In this document: piece after piece, positions 8,771 through 19,310 of the stretch | Layout of the letters: each line of letters starts with the position of its first letter | How positions within the stretch are numbered: position 1 is the first letter of the stretch | From: Streptomyces musisoli | GTDB lineage: Bacteria > Actinomycetota > Actinomycetes > Streptomycetales > Streptomycetaceae | Length of the DNA: 64,000 nucleotides | Assembly: GCF_016741855.1 (NCBI RefSeq) | Contig: NZ_JAERRH010000001.1 | Location: 124,001-188,000 of the forward strand | Reading direction: 5' to 3' | Translations under genes and position numbers: made by a program | Notes under the pieces: model-generated | Seen by the model: the letters and a program-made list of their open reading frames with translations, nothing else | What the model was told of the DNA's origin: nothing | Databases searched by the model: none

Positions 8771-9930
8771 GTGGGTCGATCAACTACATAAGCTGCGGAC
8801 TGCTGTGGATCGGGCTCCTGATGAAGCTGCCGGACCTGATCCGGAACTGGGCCGATCCCTCGCTCCGTGCCATCAACGGGGTGCTGGCGTTCGCGTCGCT
8901 GTGCTTCCTCTTCGGGGCACCGAGTTCGGTGAGAGTGATCAACCGGGTCAGCGGCGTGTCCAATCTGGCCGCCCCCCTGACCTACGCCTCGATCACCGCG
9001 TACAGCGCCGCACTGCTGATCCTGATCGCCTGCTGGCGCGGCGGCCCCTCCATGCGCCGGACGACACGGAACTGGATCTACGGGTACGCGACGGTCCTCG
9101 TCGGTGTCGCGGTCCTGTTCGTCCTGGGCGACGCCGGCGTCGAACGGCGCAGCGACTTCGACACCTACTACGCGACGACGCCCTGGATCTCCGAGATGGT
9201 CGTCCTCTATCTGCTGGCCCATCTGACGGCCACGACGGTGAGCGCCGTCTGGTCGCTGCGCTGGGGCTTCGAGGCCGAGGTGCGCAAGCGGCCCTGGCTG
9301 CGGGCCAGCCTGCTGACGATCGGGGCCGGTACGGTCCTCAGCGCCGCGTACAGCGTCTCCAAGCTGGTCGCTGTCGGCGCCCGGTGGACCGGCCGGGACT
9401 GGGCGGTCCTGGGGACGTCCGTGCCGCCCGTGTGCGCCGGCCTGGGGGCGCTGCTCACCGTGGCGGGCGTCCTCCTCCCCATCGCCGGCCACCATCTGTC
9501 GGCCTGCCGCGACTTCTTCCGGCTGGCGCCCCTCGATGCGGTGCTGGATCCGGTTCTCACGGACCGCGCCCTGCGTGTCGAACGGCCCCGCTCCCCGTTC
9601 CTGTGGGGCACCTGGCGCTGGAGCACCGTCCACAACGGCCTCCTCGCGATCGAGACGCTGTACGACGAGGGGCTCTACAACGCGAGGTTCGACGCGGAGC
9701 TGGAGAAGACGGGCGACTGGCAGAGGGCCGCTTCCGCGGCGTGGGCCGCGACCATCGCCGCGGCCGTCCAGCGCAGCACCCGTCCCGCGCCCAAGCCCGC
9801 CGGCGTCCCCGCGCGCCTCTCCCACCCGCGCGATGCCGTGTCCCTGGTTCTGATCGCCGACGCCGTGAAGAGGTCCGAGCGGGAGACACGGGCCGCCGAG
9901 CCGAGCCCCGCCGCGGCCCGGTCGGTGTGA
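8767..9930 (+). CDS. MAB_1171c-family (DUF6545-type) putative membrane transporter/sensor, copy 1
   Basis: The 387-residue product has about seven hydrophobic segments in residues 1-235, then a soluble C-terminal domain of about 150 residues rich in Ala, Arg and Glu. It resembles proteins annotated in actinobacteria as the MAB_1171c putative transporter family (DUF6545); this is family recognition, not a demonstrated function. It starts inside the stop codon of the ImmA-like gene. The next gene encodes a paralogue with the same architecture: LAAPLTYASI here matches GAPLTYASIS there, and FDTYYATTPWISEMVVLYLLAHL matches the LDTYYANTPYMREM region. The pairing suggests a heteromeric membrane complex. 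Whether it transports or senses a ligand is open. Confidence 0.7.
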   Translation: MSGSINYISCGLLWIGLLMKLPDLIRNWADPSLRAINGVLAFASLCFLFGAPSSVRVINRVSGVSNLAAPLTYASITAYSAALLILIACWRGGPSMRRTTRNWIYGYATVLVGVAVLFVLGDAGVERRSDFDTYYATTPWISEMVVLYLLAHLTATTVSAVWSLRWGFEAEVRKRPWLRASLLTIGAGTVLSAAYSVSKLVAVGARWTGRDWAVLGTSVPPVCAGLGALLTVAGVLLPIAGHHLSACRDFFRLAPLDAVLDPVLTDRALRVERPRSPFLWGTWRWSTVHNGLLAIETLYDEGLYNARFDAELEKTGDWQRAASAAWAATIAAAVQRSTRPAPKPAGVPARLSHPRDAVSLVLIADAVKRSERETRAAEPSPAAARSV

Positions 9931-9994
9931 CCGCGGATCCGGAACCGCACGAATCCCCCCCACAGCCCGCGGACACGAACGGAGTCCCCGAAAG

Positions 9995-11140
9995 ATGAGT
10001 CTTGTCGTGTATATGGCGTCCCTGCTGCTGGCCCTGGCCGCCATACTGCTCCGCCGACCGCGCAGGACTCCCCGCTCCCCGCTGTCCATCGCCACACGGG
10101 CCACCGCGTTCATCGCCGCCGTGTGCTTCTTCTGGTCCGCTCCGGTCACGCTCGCCGCGGTCAACCACGCCACCGGCATCCCCAACGTGGGCGCCCCGCT
10201 GACCTACGCCTCGATCTCCGCCCTGAGCTGCTCCCTGATCATCCTGCTGATCCACTGGAAGGGCGGTCCGCACGAGCAGATACGGCGGATGACCCGGATG
10301 ACGGTGGCCGTCTACGGCGCGCTCGTCATCGCCATCGTCGTACTCTTCAGCCTCGCCGACGCGCACACGGAACGCCTCACCGATCTGGACACGTACTACG
10401 CGAACACCCCGTACATGCGGGAGATGATCGTTCTCTACCTGATGGGCCATCTGGCGAGCACCATCGTCCTGAGCGCCGTCTGCCTGAAGTGGGCACGCGA
10501 CGAGGTCACGGGCCTTCTGCGCATCGGCCTCCGGCTGATCCTCGCCGGCCTGCTGCTCGACGCCCTGGGGTTCACCCTCGCCAAGGTCACCGCGGTCGTC
10601 GCCCGCTGGCTGGGATACGACCTGGACGTCCTGTCCACCACCGTCGCCCCGCCGGCCGCCGCGCTCGGCGCGCTGATCTACTCCGCCGGATTCGTCCTCC
10701 CGCGCCTGGCGTCCGCCGCCGCCACGGAGAAGCAGAGCCTGGCCACCTACCGCGCGCTGAGGCCCCTGTGGTCGGCGGTGAAGGACGTGGCGACGGCCCC
10801 CCAGGTCGCGGGACCGACCTGGTACCAGCTGCCGAGCAGCCGTCTCTATCTGCTCGAGGCCAACATCCGCGACGCCCTGCTGCAACTGACCGCCCACTTC
10901 GACCAGCAGGTCGGCCACACGGCGTACGCGGCCGCCGTGGACCGTGGCGAGCGACGGGAAAGGGCGCGCATGGCCTCCGAGCAGGCGATGATCATCGACG
11001 GTCTGCGCCGTGCGTCGGGCAGGGGCGACGGCCCCGCCGACCCACCCGAGAAGTTCCGCGTCACCATTGATCTGGTCGAGCTGGCGAACGCTGTGCACCG
11101 CCTCCGCGAGGCGGCACCGGAGCAGGTGAGAACGCAGTGA
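9995..11140 (+). CDS. MAB_1171c-family (DUF6545-type) putative membrane transporter/sensor, copy 2
   Basis: A 381-residue paralogue of the preceding gene with about seven membrane segments in the N-terminal 240 residues and a cytosolic C-terminal domain. Conserved features shared with copy 1 include the PLTYASIS segment after the second helix, a DLDTYYANTP loop and a trailing LVELANAVHRLR helix. The ATG at 9995 has GGAG about 16 bp upstream. Its stop overlaps the GTG of the FAD oxidoreductase gene by 4 bp, so all five genes of the module are tightly linked. The two copies have diverged well beyond recent duplication, so the pair is probably functionally distinct and maintained. Confidence 0.7.
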   Translation: MSLVVYMASLLLALAAILLRRPRRTPRSPLSIATRATAFIAAVCFFWSAPVTLAAVNHATGIPNVGAPLTYASISALSCSLIILLIHWKGGPHEQIRRMTRMTVAVYGALVIAIVVLFSLADAHTERLTDLDTYYANTPYMREMIVLYLMGHLASTIVLSAVCLKWARDEVTGLLRIGLRLILAGLLLDALGFTLAKVTAVVARWLGYDLDVLSTTVAPPAAALGALIYSAGFVLPRLASAAATEKQSLATYRALRPLWSAVKDVATAPQVAGPTWYQLPSSRLYLLEANIRDALLQLTAHFDQQVGHTAYAAAVDRGERRERARMASEQAMIIDGLRRASGRGDGPADPPEKFRVTIDLVELANAVHRLREAAPEQVRTQ

Positions 11141-12618
11141 CGTCGCCTCATGAACGCTACAGGGAGAACCCGTTGTCGCAGAAAGCTGTCGTGATCGGAG
11201 CCGGCACGGCCGGACTCATGACCGCCGCGGCGCTGTCACGCGCCGAACCCGCGCTGGAGATCCTTCTTCTCGACCGGGACGAGCTTCCGCAGGGTCCCGA
11301 GAACCGGCGCGGTGTCCCCCAGGGCCGGCACGCCCATCTGCTCATGGCCGGCGGGCTGTCGGCCATGGAGGCCCTCTTCCCGGTGAGCGTGCGTGACCGT
11401 CTCCTGGACGCGGGTGCGCACCGGATCTCCCTCGGCAACGGCATGCTGGCCCTCACCCCGGACAGTGGGTGGTTCCCCCGCTGGAGGTGGGACGGGCCCC
11501 ACATGATCACCTGCACGCGCGCGCTGCTGGACTGGGTCCTCCGGCAGGCCCTGCTGGACACCGGTCCCCACGTCTCGATCCACCGGGCGACCGTGGAAGG
11601 GCTCCTGGGCGACGCCGGGCGCGTGCGGGGTGTCCGGATCAGCGGAGCCGGACCCGGTCTGGGCCCGGAGCTGGAGGCGGACCTCGTCGTCGACGCGAGC
11701 GGCCGCGGTTCGGGCAGCCTGAAATGGCTCGACGGCATCGGCATCAGGGGGGTCGAGGAGAGGAGGATCGACTCCGGCCTCACCAACGCCACACGGATCT
11801 ACCGCACGCCAGCGGGCGCCGAGTCGTTCCCGCTGACGGTGGTGCAGGCGAACCCCTACAACGGCCGGCCCGGCCGGAGCGCCATGGTGCTGCCGATCGA
11901 GGGAAACCGGTGGATGGTGAGCGCGGGCGGCACCCGTGGCGGAGAGCCTCCCCAGGACGCGCAGGGCTTCCTCGACTACATCCTCGGCCTGCCGCACCCG
12001 ATCGTCGGCCAGCTCGTCTCGGGGGCGGAGGCCCTCACCGACGTGGTGGTCACGCGCGGCCGCAGCACCAGCAACGCCCGCCGGTTCTTCGAGAAGTCCG
12101 CGCGGTGGCCCGAGCGGTTCATCGTGCTCGGCGACGCGCTGGCGACCTTCAATCCCGCCTACGGGCAGGGCATGTCGGTGGCGGCGCTCGGCGCGCTGGT
12201 GCTGGCCCGGGAGCTGCGGCGAAGCGGCCTCGCCGGCCCCGGCCTGTCCCGCCGCGTCCTGCGCGGTGCGGCCCGGCACGTCGACACGGCGTGGGCCACC
12301 GCCGTCGGCATGGACGTCCTGTACCCGGGGGTCCACGGCGGCGAGCCGACGTTCGCCGACCGGGTCGCCGCCCGTTACGCACGCCGGCTGACCAGAGCCG
12401 CGACCGGGTCCTACGACGCGGCGGCGGCGCTGTGGGAAGTCACCAGCCTCACGGCTCCCCCGACGCGGGTGCTGCACCCCAAGGCCCTCATGGCCGCCGT
12501 GACAGGACCCCTCCTCCCGCGGACGGCCGAGCCTCCCCTGTGGCCCGCGGAACGCGACGTGCTCGACCGGCTCAGGAAGGCCGGCCGGGGACCGGTCACG
12601 TCCCAGGTACTTCAGTAG
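11137..12618 (+). CDS. FAD-dependent epoxidase/monooxygenase-like oxidoreductase
   Basis: The 493-residue product has an N-terminal FAD-binding Rossmann motif (VVIGAGTAGLMTAAAL) and a DASGRGSGS strand. A late GDALATFNPAYGQGMSVAAL segment binds the FAD pyrophosphate. This combination occurs in group A-like flavin monooxygenases and polyether-type epoxidases such as LasC. It would use NAD(P)H and oxygen on an unknown small molecule in the cytoplasm. The GTG at 11137 overlaps the upstream stop, but TTG at 11173, preceded by AGGGAG and beginning SQKAVVIG, is an equally good start. As the only enzyme of the XRE-ImmA-membrane module it may make, change or destroy the ligand of that module; this is inference. 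Confidence 0.8.
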   Translation: MTSPHERYRENPLSQKAVVIGAGTAGLMTAAALSRAEPALEILLLDRDELPQGPENRRGVPQGRHAHLLMAGGLSAMEALFPVSVRDRLLDAGAHRISLGNGMLALTPDSGWFPRWRWDGPHMITCTRALLDWVLRQALLDTGPHVSIHRATVEGLLGDAGRVRGVRISGAGPGLGPELEADLVVDASGRGSGSLKWLDGIGIRGVEERRIDSGLTNATRIYRTPAGAESFPLTVVQANPYNGRPGRSAMVLPIEGNRWMVSAGGTRGGEPPQDAQGFLDYILGLPHPIVGQLVSGAEALTDVVVTRGRSTSNARRFFEKSARWPERFIVLGDALATFNPAYGQGMSVAALGALVLARELRRSGLAGPGLSRRVLRGAARHVDTAWATAVGMDVLYPGVHGGEPTFADRVAARYARRLTRAATGSYDAAAALWEVTSLTAPPTRVLHPKALMAAVTGPLLPRTAEPPLWPAERDVLDRLRKAGRGPVTSQVLQ

Positions 12619-12660
12619 CAGCCCCGCCGCCGTGCTCCTGCCCGCTACGCTGGAAGGAGC

Positions 12661-15364
<2,704 letters not shown>

Positions 15365-15378
15365 CGTCCGCGGCCTGA

Positions 15379-15397
15379 CGGTCCTCCCCGAGGACCG
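15379..15397 (+). terminator. hairpin after icd
   Basis: CGGTCCTC (15379-15386) and GAGGACCG (15390-15397) form an 8-bp stem with a 3-nt loop 15 bp after the icd stop. Confidence 0.65.
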
Positions 15398-15425
15398 ACG
15401 GCTTCCTGACGGCTCCCGCCCCGGT

Positions 15426-15452
15426 CGGCTCCGCCCGGCCGGGGCGGAGCCG
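15426..15452. terminator. second hairpin after icd
   Basis: CGGCTCCGCC (15426-15435) pairs with GGCGGAGCCG (15443-15452) around a short GC loop. It is a strong Streptomyces-style terminator without a U-tract and abuts the 40-bp tandem repeat. Confidence 0.7.
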
Positions 15453-15570
15453 TTCGCCCCGGCTCCCGCCCGCCTTGCCCGTGCGGTAGCCGTTCGCCCC
15501 GGCTCCCGCCCGTCTTGCCCGTGCGGTAGCCGTTCGCCCCGGCTCCCGCCCGTCTTGCCCGTGCGGTAGC
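15451..15570. repeat. three tandem copies of a 40-bp unit
   Basis: Units occupy 15451-15490, 15491-15530 and 15531-15570, with a further 6-bp partial copy. Copies 2 and 3 are identical and copy 1 differs by one base (CGCCTTG against CGTCTTG). Each begins CGTTCGCCCCGGCTCCCGCC and ends GTGCGGTAGC. No gene is supported in 15365-15658. Confidence 0.95.
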
Positions 15571-15658
15571 CGTTCGGCCGGGCACGCGTCCGCGTTGTCA
15601 GTGCCGTGTGGCACCTTGATCGTGCACACCGTCACCGACCACATCCCCGGAGCAGCCC

Positions 15659-16498
15659 GTGACCGAGTCCGCCCCTTCGTTCGCCCTTCTCCCCGGCGCC
15701 GCCGAGTCACCGGTGCTGCTGCACGTGCCGCACTCGGCACGGGCGATACCCGCGGACGTACGCGACGGCATCGTGCTGGACGACGCCGCGCTGGAGCGGG
15801 AGCTGGACCACATCACGGACGCGCACACCGCCGAGATCGCCGAGCGGGCCGCCGCGCTGGCCGGGATCACGCCCTGGCGGTTCGAGAACCGGCTCTCCCG
15901 GCTGGTCGTGGACCCGGAGCGGTTCCCGGACGAGCGGGAGGAGATGGCGGCCGTCGGCATGGGCGCGGTGTACACGCGCACCACGCACCGGGGTGAGCTG
16001 CGGCCCGCCGGCACCGACCCGGAGCCGCTGGTCGCCCGCTGGTTCCGGCCCTATGCCCGGGCCATGACGGAGGCGGTGGCCGGCCGGCTGGCGGCGACGG
16101 GGCGCGCCGTCGTCATCGACGTGCACTCGTATCCGTCCGAGCCGCTGCCCTACGAGCTGCACGGGACCGGGCCGCGCCCGCCGGTGTGCCTGGGCACGGA
16201 CGCCTTCCACACCCCGCCGGAGCTGACCGAGGCCGCCCGCAAGGCGTTCGCCGGGTGCGGGGAGACCGGCCTGGACAGCCCGTTCGCCGGCACGTACGTG
16301 CCGCTGGACTTCTACGGGACGGACGCCCGGGTCAGCGCGCTGATGGTGGAGATCCGGCGGGACACCTACATGACCGAGCCCGGCGGGCCCGCCGGAGCCG
16401 GACTGGAACGGCTCGCCACCGCGCTGGCCGCGCTCGTCGACGCCGTCCCGACCACGGCCCCGGGCGACCGAGCCGTGCCCCCGAGCCCGAGCCGGTGA
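15659..16498 (+). CDS. N-formylglutamate amidohydrolase family protein
   Basis: The 279-residue protein has the family pattern: LLHVPHSAR near residue 20-28, the acidic DHITDAHT, ENRLSRLVVDPERF and VIDVHSYPSEPLP. The His and Asp/Glu residues of these motifs bind the catalytic metal. It would hydrolyse N-formyl-L-glutamate to formate and glutamate, the last step of one histidine-degradation route, or act on a similar N-acylated amino acid. The GTG at 15659 follows GGAGCAG. It stands alone between a repeat-rich region and a convergent gene, so a link to histidine use is not supported by neighbours. Confidence 0.85.
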   Translation: MTESAPSFALLPGAAESPVLLHVPHSARAIPADVRDGIVLDDAALERELDHITDAHTAEIAERAAALAGITPWRFENRLSRLVVDPERFPDEREEMAAVGMGAVYTRTTHRGELRPAGTDPEPLVARWFRPYARAMTEAVAGRLAATGRAVVIDVHSYPSEPLPYELHGTGPRPPVCLGTDAFHTPPELTEAARKAFAGCGETGLDSPFAGTYVPLDFYGTDARVSALMVEIRRDTYMTEPGGPAGAGLERLATALAALVDAVPTTAPGDRAVPPSPSR

Positions 16499-16567
16499 CC
16501 GGAGCCCCGACCCGTGCCCCGGACCGGCGGGCCATGGCCCGGTGCCACAGCCCGTGGCCCGAACCCC

Positions 16568-16660
16568 CAGCCCGCGGCACGCACTCGCAGCCCGCGGCAC
16601 GCACTCGCAGCCCGCGGCCCGGTGTCGCATGCGCTGGTCCGGTGTCGCATGCCCTGGTCC
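16568..16660. repeat. two adjacent 20-bp tandem repeats
   Basis: CAGCCCGCGGCACGCACTCG occurs at 16568-16587 and 16588-16607 with a partial third copy. It is followed by a different 20-mer beginning GGTGTCGCATG at 16621-16640 and 16641-16660. They fill the gap between two convergent genes. Confidence 0.9.
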
Positions 16661-16690
16661 GGACCGCCGGCCCGGGGCCCGGCCGGCCGC

Positions 16691-17179
16691 TCAGGCTCGC
16701 AGCCATTCGGTGACGATCACCTCCGCGCCGGTCCGCAGCCGCAGGGCGAACGGGCCGGCCGGCGGGGTGTCACTGGTGAACCGGCCCAGGGTGTCGGCGG
16801 TGACCGGGCGGACGGCGGCCGGACCGCCGAGCACCTCGATCCGCACCGACTGCGGCGGCAGCACCTGGCCGATCAGCCCCTCCCCGGTGACCTCCACGTC
16901 GACGGTCACCTCGCCGGAGCGGAAGGTCAGCATGCGCGGCGCGTCCACGACCCCTCTGACGGGCAGCGCGTCCACCAGCGAGTCGAAGGTCAGCTCGGCG
17001 AGCCGGGTGTCCAGGTCGTGCAGCGCGAAGGCCTCCAGCGCCGTCTGCACCAGCTCGGCCGGGACCGGGTCCAGAACGGCGGCGACCTGGCGCAGCTCCT
17101 CCTCCAGCAGCGCGTCCGCGAACGCGTCCTCGTCCGGGCCCCGTTCCCCGGTCCTCCGGTTCCCGTCGTCGCCGTTCAC
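16691..17179 (-). CDS. uncharacterised small protein encoded with the sigma factor and S8 protease
   Basis: This 162-residue acidic protein has a helical first half (residues about 15-60, with FADALLEEELRQVAAVLD). Its second half is likely beta-rich, with alternating hydrophobic strands such as VTVDVEVTG and VRIEVLGG, and it ends GPFALRLRTGAEVIVTEWLRA in outline. It has no signal peptide or membrane segment. The GTG at 17179 overlaps the stop of the sigma-factor gene by 4 bp, so it is coupled to it. A small cytoplasmic protein translated together with a sigma factor and a protease is a reasonable candidate for a sigma-controlling or protease-target protein. No family is recognised, so that role is conjecture. 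Confidence 0.7.
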   Translation of the reverse strand: MNGDDGNRRTGERGPDEDAFADALLEEELRQVAAVLDPVPAELVQTALEAFALHDLDTRLAELTFDSLVDALPVRGVVDAPRMLTFRSGEVTVDVEVTGEGLIGQVLPPQSVRIEVLGGPAAVRPVTADTLGRFTSDTPPAGPFALRLRTGAEVIVTEWLRA

Positions 17180-17751
17180 ACCGCACCCCGGGCATTCATC
17201 CGGGCCCGCAGCCGGCGCAGACAGCGCTGGCGCAGCGGGCCGATGCTGCCGACCGCGATGCCGAGCGCGGCCGAGATCTCCCCGTAGCTGGGCGGCGGCG
17301 AGGCCATCAGCACGCGCAGCAACTGCCGGCAGCGCTCGCCCAGTCCGTCCAGCTCCTGCCACAGCCGGCGGACCCGCTCGGCCCGGTCCGCCGCCTCCTC
17401 CGAATCGATCAGGGTCTCCTCCGGCGTCCGGTCCTCACTGGCCCGGTCCAGCACCCGCGGATCGTCCGTCAGGGTCAGTCGGGCCAGGCCCCTGAGCACC
17501 TTCAGGCACTCGTGGCGGGCCGTGCTCGCCAGCCACGCACCGGTCTTGTCGGGCTCCCTTATCCGGCCCAGGTGCTGGGCGAAGCGGAACCAGACGGTCT
17601 GGAAGACCTCGTGCCCGTCGGCGTCCGAGAGCCGGTGTGCGCGCACCACCGACCACACCAGGGGACTCATCCCTTCCACCAGCGCCTTCCAGGCCGCGGC
17701 GTCCCCGTCGACGGCGGACTGGACCAACGCGCCGACCTCTGTTCGGTCCAC
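17176..17751 (-). CDS. ECF-like RNA polymerase sigma factor
   Basis: A 191-residue sigma-70-type protein. Region 2 spans about residues 10-75 (LVWSVVRAHRLSDADGHEVF and TVWFRFAQHLGRI). Region 4 near the C-terminus has PPSYGEISAALGIAVGSIGPLRQRCLRRLR, a helix-turn-helix that would read the -35 element. GTG at 17751 is chosen for its AGGGGTGGAG ribosome site; ATG at 17814, which overlaps the S8 protease stop as ATGA, would add 21 residues and cannot be excluded. It lies between the S8 protease and the small unknown gene, all in one minus-strand operon. No anti-sigma factor of a known class is nearby. Confidence 0.85.
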   Translation of the reverse strand: MDRTEVGALVQSAVDGDAAAWKALVEGMSPLVWSVVRAHRLSDADGHEVFQTVWFRFAQHLGRIREPDKTGAWLASTARHECLKVLRGLARLTLTDDPRVLDRASEDRTPEETLIDSEEAADRAERVRRLWQELDGLGERCRQLLRVLMASPPPSYGEISAALGIAVGSIGPLRQRCLRRLRARMNARGAV

Positions 17752-17810
17752 GGCTCCACCCCTCGTGTACGGCACGTCATCGTACGCCGTGGAGTGGAGC
17801 GTTCCGGACC

Positions 17811-19235
17811 TCATGCGGGCAGAGCCGCGACCACGGCCGGGGTGGGGCGCCAGGTGGGCGGGCGGAGCACCGGTACGTGCGCCCCGCGCACCTCGGCCCG
17901 GTCCGTGGTGGCCGCCAGCAGCCCGGCGCCCGCCACCCGCGGGTCGCGCTCCCGGTACGCCGTCATCCGGGCCGCGACGAGTCCCGCGGCCACCGGGGTG
18001 GCGAACGAGGTGCCGCTCCACTGCGCGAGCCCGTCGAACATCACCTGGTCCGGCTTGGCGCCGGTGTTCTCCCGGCCCTCGCTCAACACGCCGGTGTGGC
18101 GCGGGTACTGGCAGGTGCAGGAGTAGTCGGCGCCGAACCGGCAGGCGTCGTAGGTGGAGTGCTGGTAGACGTACGGCACGGGCGTGGTGAACCCGGTGAG
18201 GGCGCTGGTGAGGCGCTCGCCCGGGGCGTGGACGCGCACCCAGGGGCCGTGGTTGGTGAAGCAGGCCGCGCCCTCGCCGTCCGCGCGCAGGGCGCCCACC
18301 GACAGCACGCTGTCGGCGTACTCGGGCAGACCGGCGTAGGCGGCGGGCCAGAAGGGGGTGTCGCTGCCGTTGTTGCCGGCGGCGGCCACCAGCAGGGTGC
18401 GCCGCTCGCGCAGTTCCCGCATGAACGCGTCCAGGCCGATCAGACCGTCGGTGTCCGCGCTGGGGCTCCCCGCGGAGAGGCTGATGATGTCCGGCCAGCC
18501 GTCCCGGTCGACCGCTTCGAAGAGCAGGGCGCCGAACTCGGACTCCAGGACGGCACCGGCGTCGTTGAGGGTGCCCCGGACGGTGATGTCGGTGTTGGGC
18601 GCGACGGCCGCGAGCAGCCCGGCGATGAACGTGCCGTGGCCGACGTACTGGTGGAGCACGCCCTCGCCGTCGGTCTCGGCCAGCTGGGCGTCGCCCGTGG
18701 TGTGCGCGAGCAGCGGATAGGAACGGTGGTCGTGCACCAGGCCGGTGTCGACCACGAGGACGCCGACCGCCGTCGTGGGGTCGTAACTTCCGTCGGCGGC
18801 GGCCGGATTGGCGGGTTCGGCGCGCGGGACGGGCACCGGCTCGTCGCCCGGGCAGGCGTTGACCGCGATGTGCACCACGTGGTTGCGTCCCACCAGCCGG
18901 CGCCCCTGGCGGCCCTCGGCCTCCCGTACCGCGCGCAGGGCGTGCGGCACCGAGTCCTCGCCCTCCGCCGGGTCGCCGACCCGGATCCGGGTCACGCCGG
19001 TGCGGCCGGCCCGCGGGCCCACACGGCGCACATGGTCGGGGACAAGACCCGCCGTCTCGGTGAAGTGGCTGCGCACGGCGTCCTCGACGAACCGGGCCTC
19101 CTCGCCGTCCCGGACGAGGACGACACCCTTCTCGTAGAGGAACCCCGCGGTCTCGTCCGGCCCCATGGTCAGCGGGACGTCCGGCAGGGACCGCTGGATG
19201 TGGTGGAACTGCTCATGGAATCGCTGTGGTGCCAT
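17811..19235 (-). CDS. S8 (subtilisin-like) serine protease, apparently cytoplasmic
   Basis: The 474-residue product has a complete subtilisin triad: Asp163 in VLVVDTGL, His200 in YVGHGTFIAGL and Ser410 in SGTSFATPVAAGLVAA. The oxyanion Asn lies in AAAGNNGS. A 150-residue N-terminal region has no signal peptide, so the enzyme is probably made for use inside the cell. A Cys-containing insert (CRFGADYSCTC) sits between the oxyanion site and the serine. ATG at 19235 follows GGGGGAGG. It is the first gene of a minus-strand operon with the sigma factor and the small unknown protein, and it diverges from the TPR-CHAT gene across a 75-bp shared promoter region. Two proteases and a sigma factor in one locus suggest a proteolytic signal cascade. 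Confidence 0.9.
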   Translation of the reverse strand: MAPQRFHEQFHHIQRSLPDVPLTMGPDETAGFLYEKGVVLVRDGEEARFVEDAVRSHFTETAGLVPDHVRRVGPRAGRTGVTRIRVGDPAEGEDSVPHALRAVREAEGRQGRRLVGRNHVVHIAVNACPGDEPVPVPRAEPANPAAADGSYDPTTAVGVLVVDTGLVHDHRSYPLLAHTTGDAQLAETDGEGVLHQYVGHGTFIAGLLAAVAPNTDITVRGTLNDAGAVLESEFGALLFEAVDRDGWPDIISLSAGSPSADTDGLIGLDAFMRELRERRTLLVAAAGNNGSDTPFWPAAYAGLPEYADSVLSVGALRADGEGAACFTNHGPWVRVHAPGERLTSALTGFTTPVPYVYQHSTYDACRFGADYSCTCQYPRHTGVLSEGRENTGAKPDQVMFDGLAQWSGTSFATPVAAGLVAARMTAYRERDPRVAGAGLLAATTDRAEVRGAHVPVLRPPTWRPTPAVVAALPA

Positions 19236-19288
19236 GTGTGTCCTCCCCCTGGAGACGGTGTGCGACAGTGAGAGCCGCGGGGCCGCCG

Positions 19289-19298
19289 TCTGATACAG
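19289..19298 (+). promoter_or_regulatory. 10-bp element shared with the LuxR/metalloprotease intergenic region
   Basis: TCTGATACAG lies in the divergent S8/CHAT promoter region, 13-22 bp upstream of the CHAT start. The same 10-mer in the same orientation occurs at 23803-23812. It may be a -10-like promoter element or a regulator site (CTG-ATA-CAG is a short dyad). Confidence 0.4.
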
Positions 19299-19310
19299 CA
19301 GGCCACTACC

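Noticed and set aside
9557..11098. Minus-strand open frame across the second DUF6545 gene
   Set aside because: It overlaps real plus-strand genes on the opposite strand and has a Gly/Asp/Arg-rich composition without any motif.
15451..15570. CRISPR array
   Set aside because: The units follow each other directly without variable spacers and there are no cas genes in the window.
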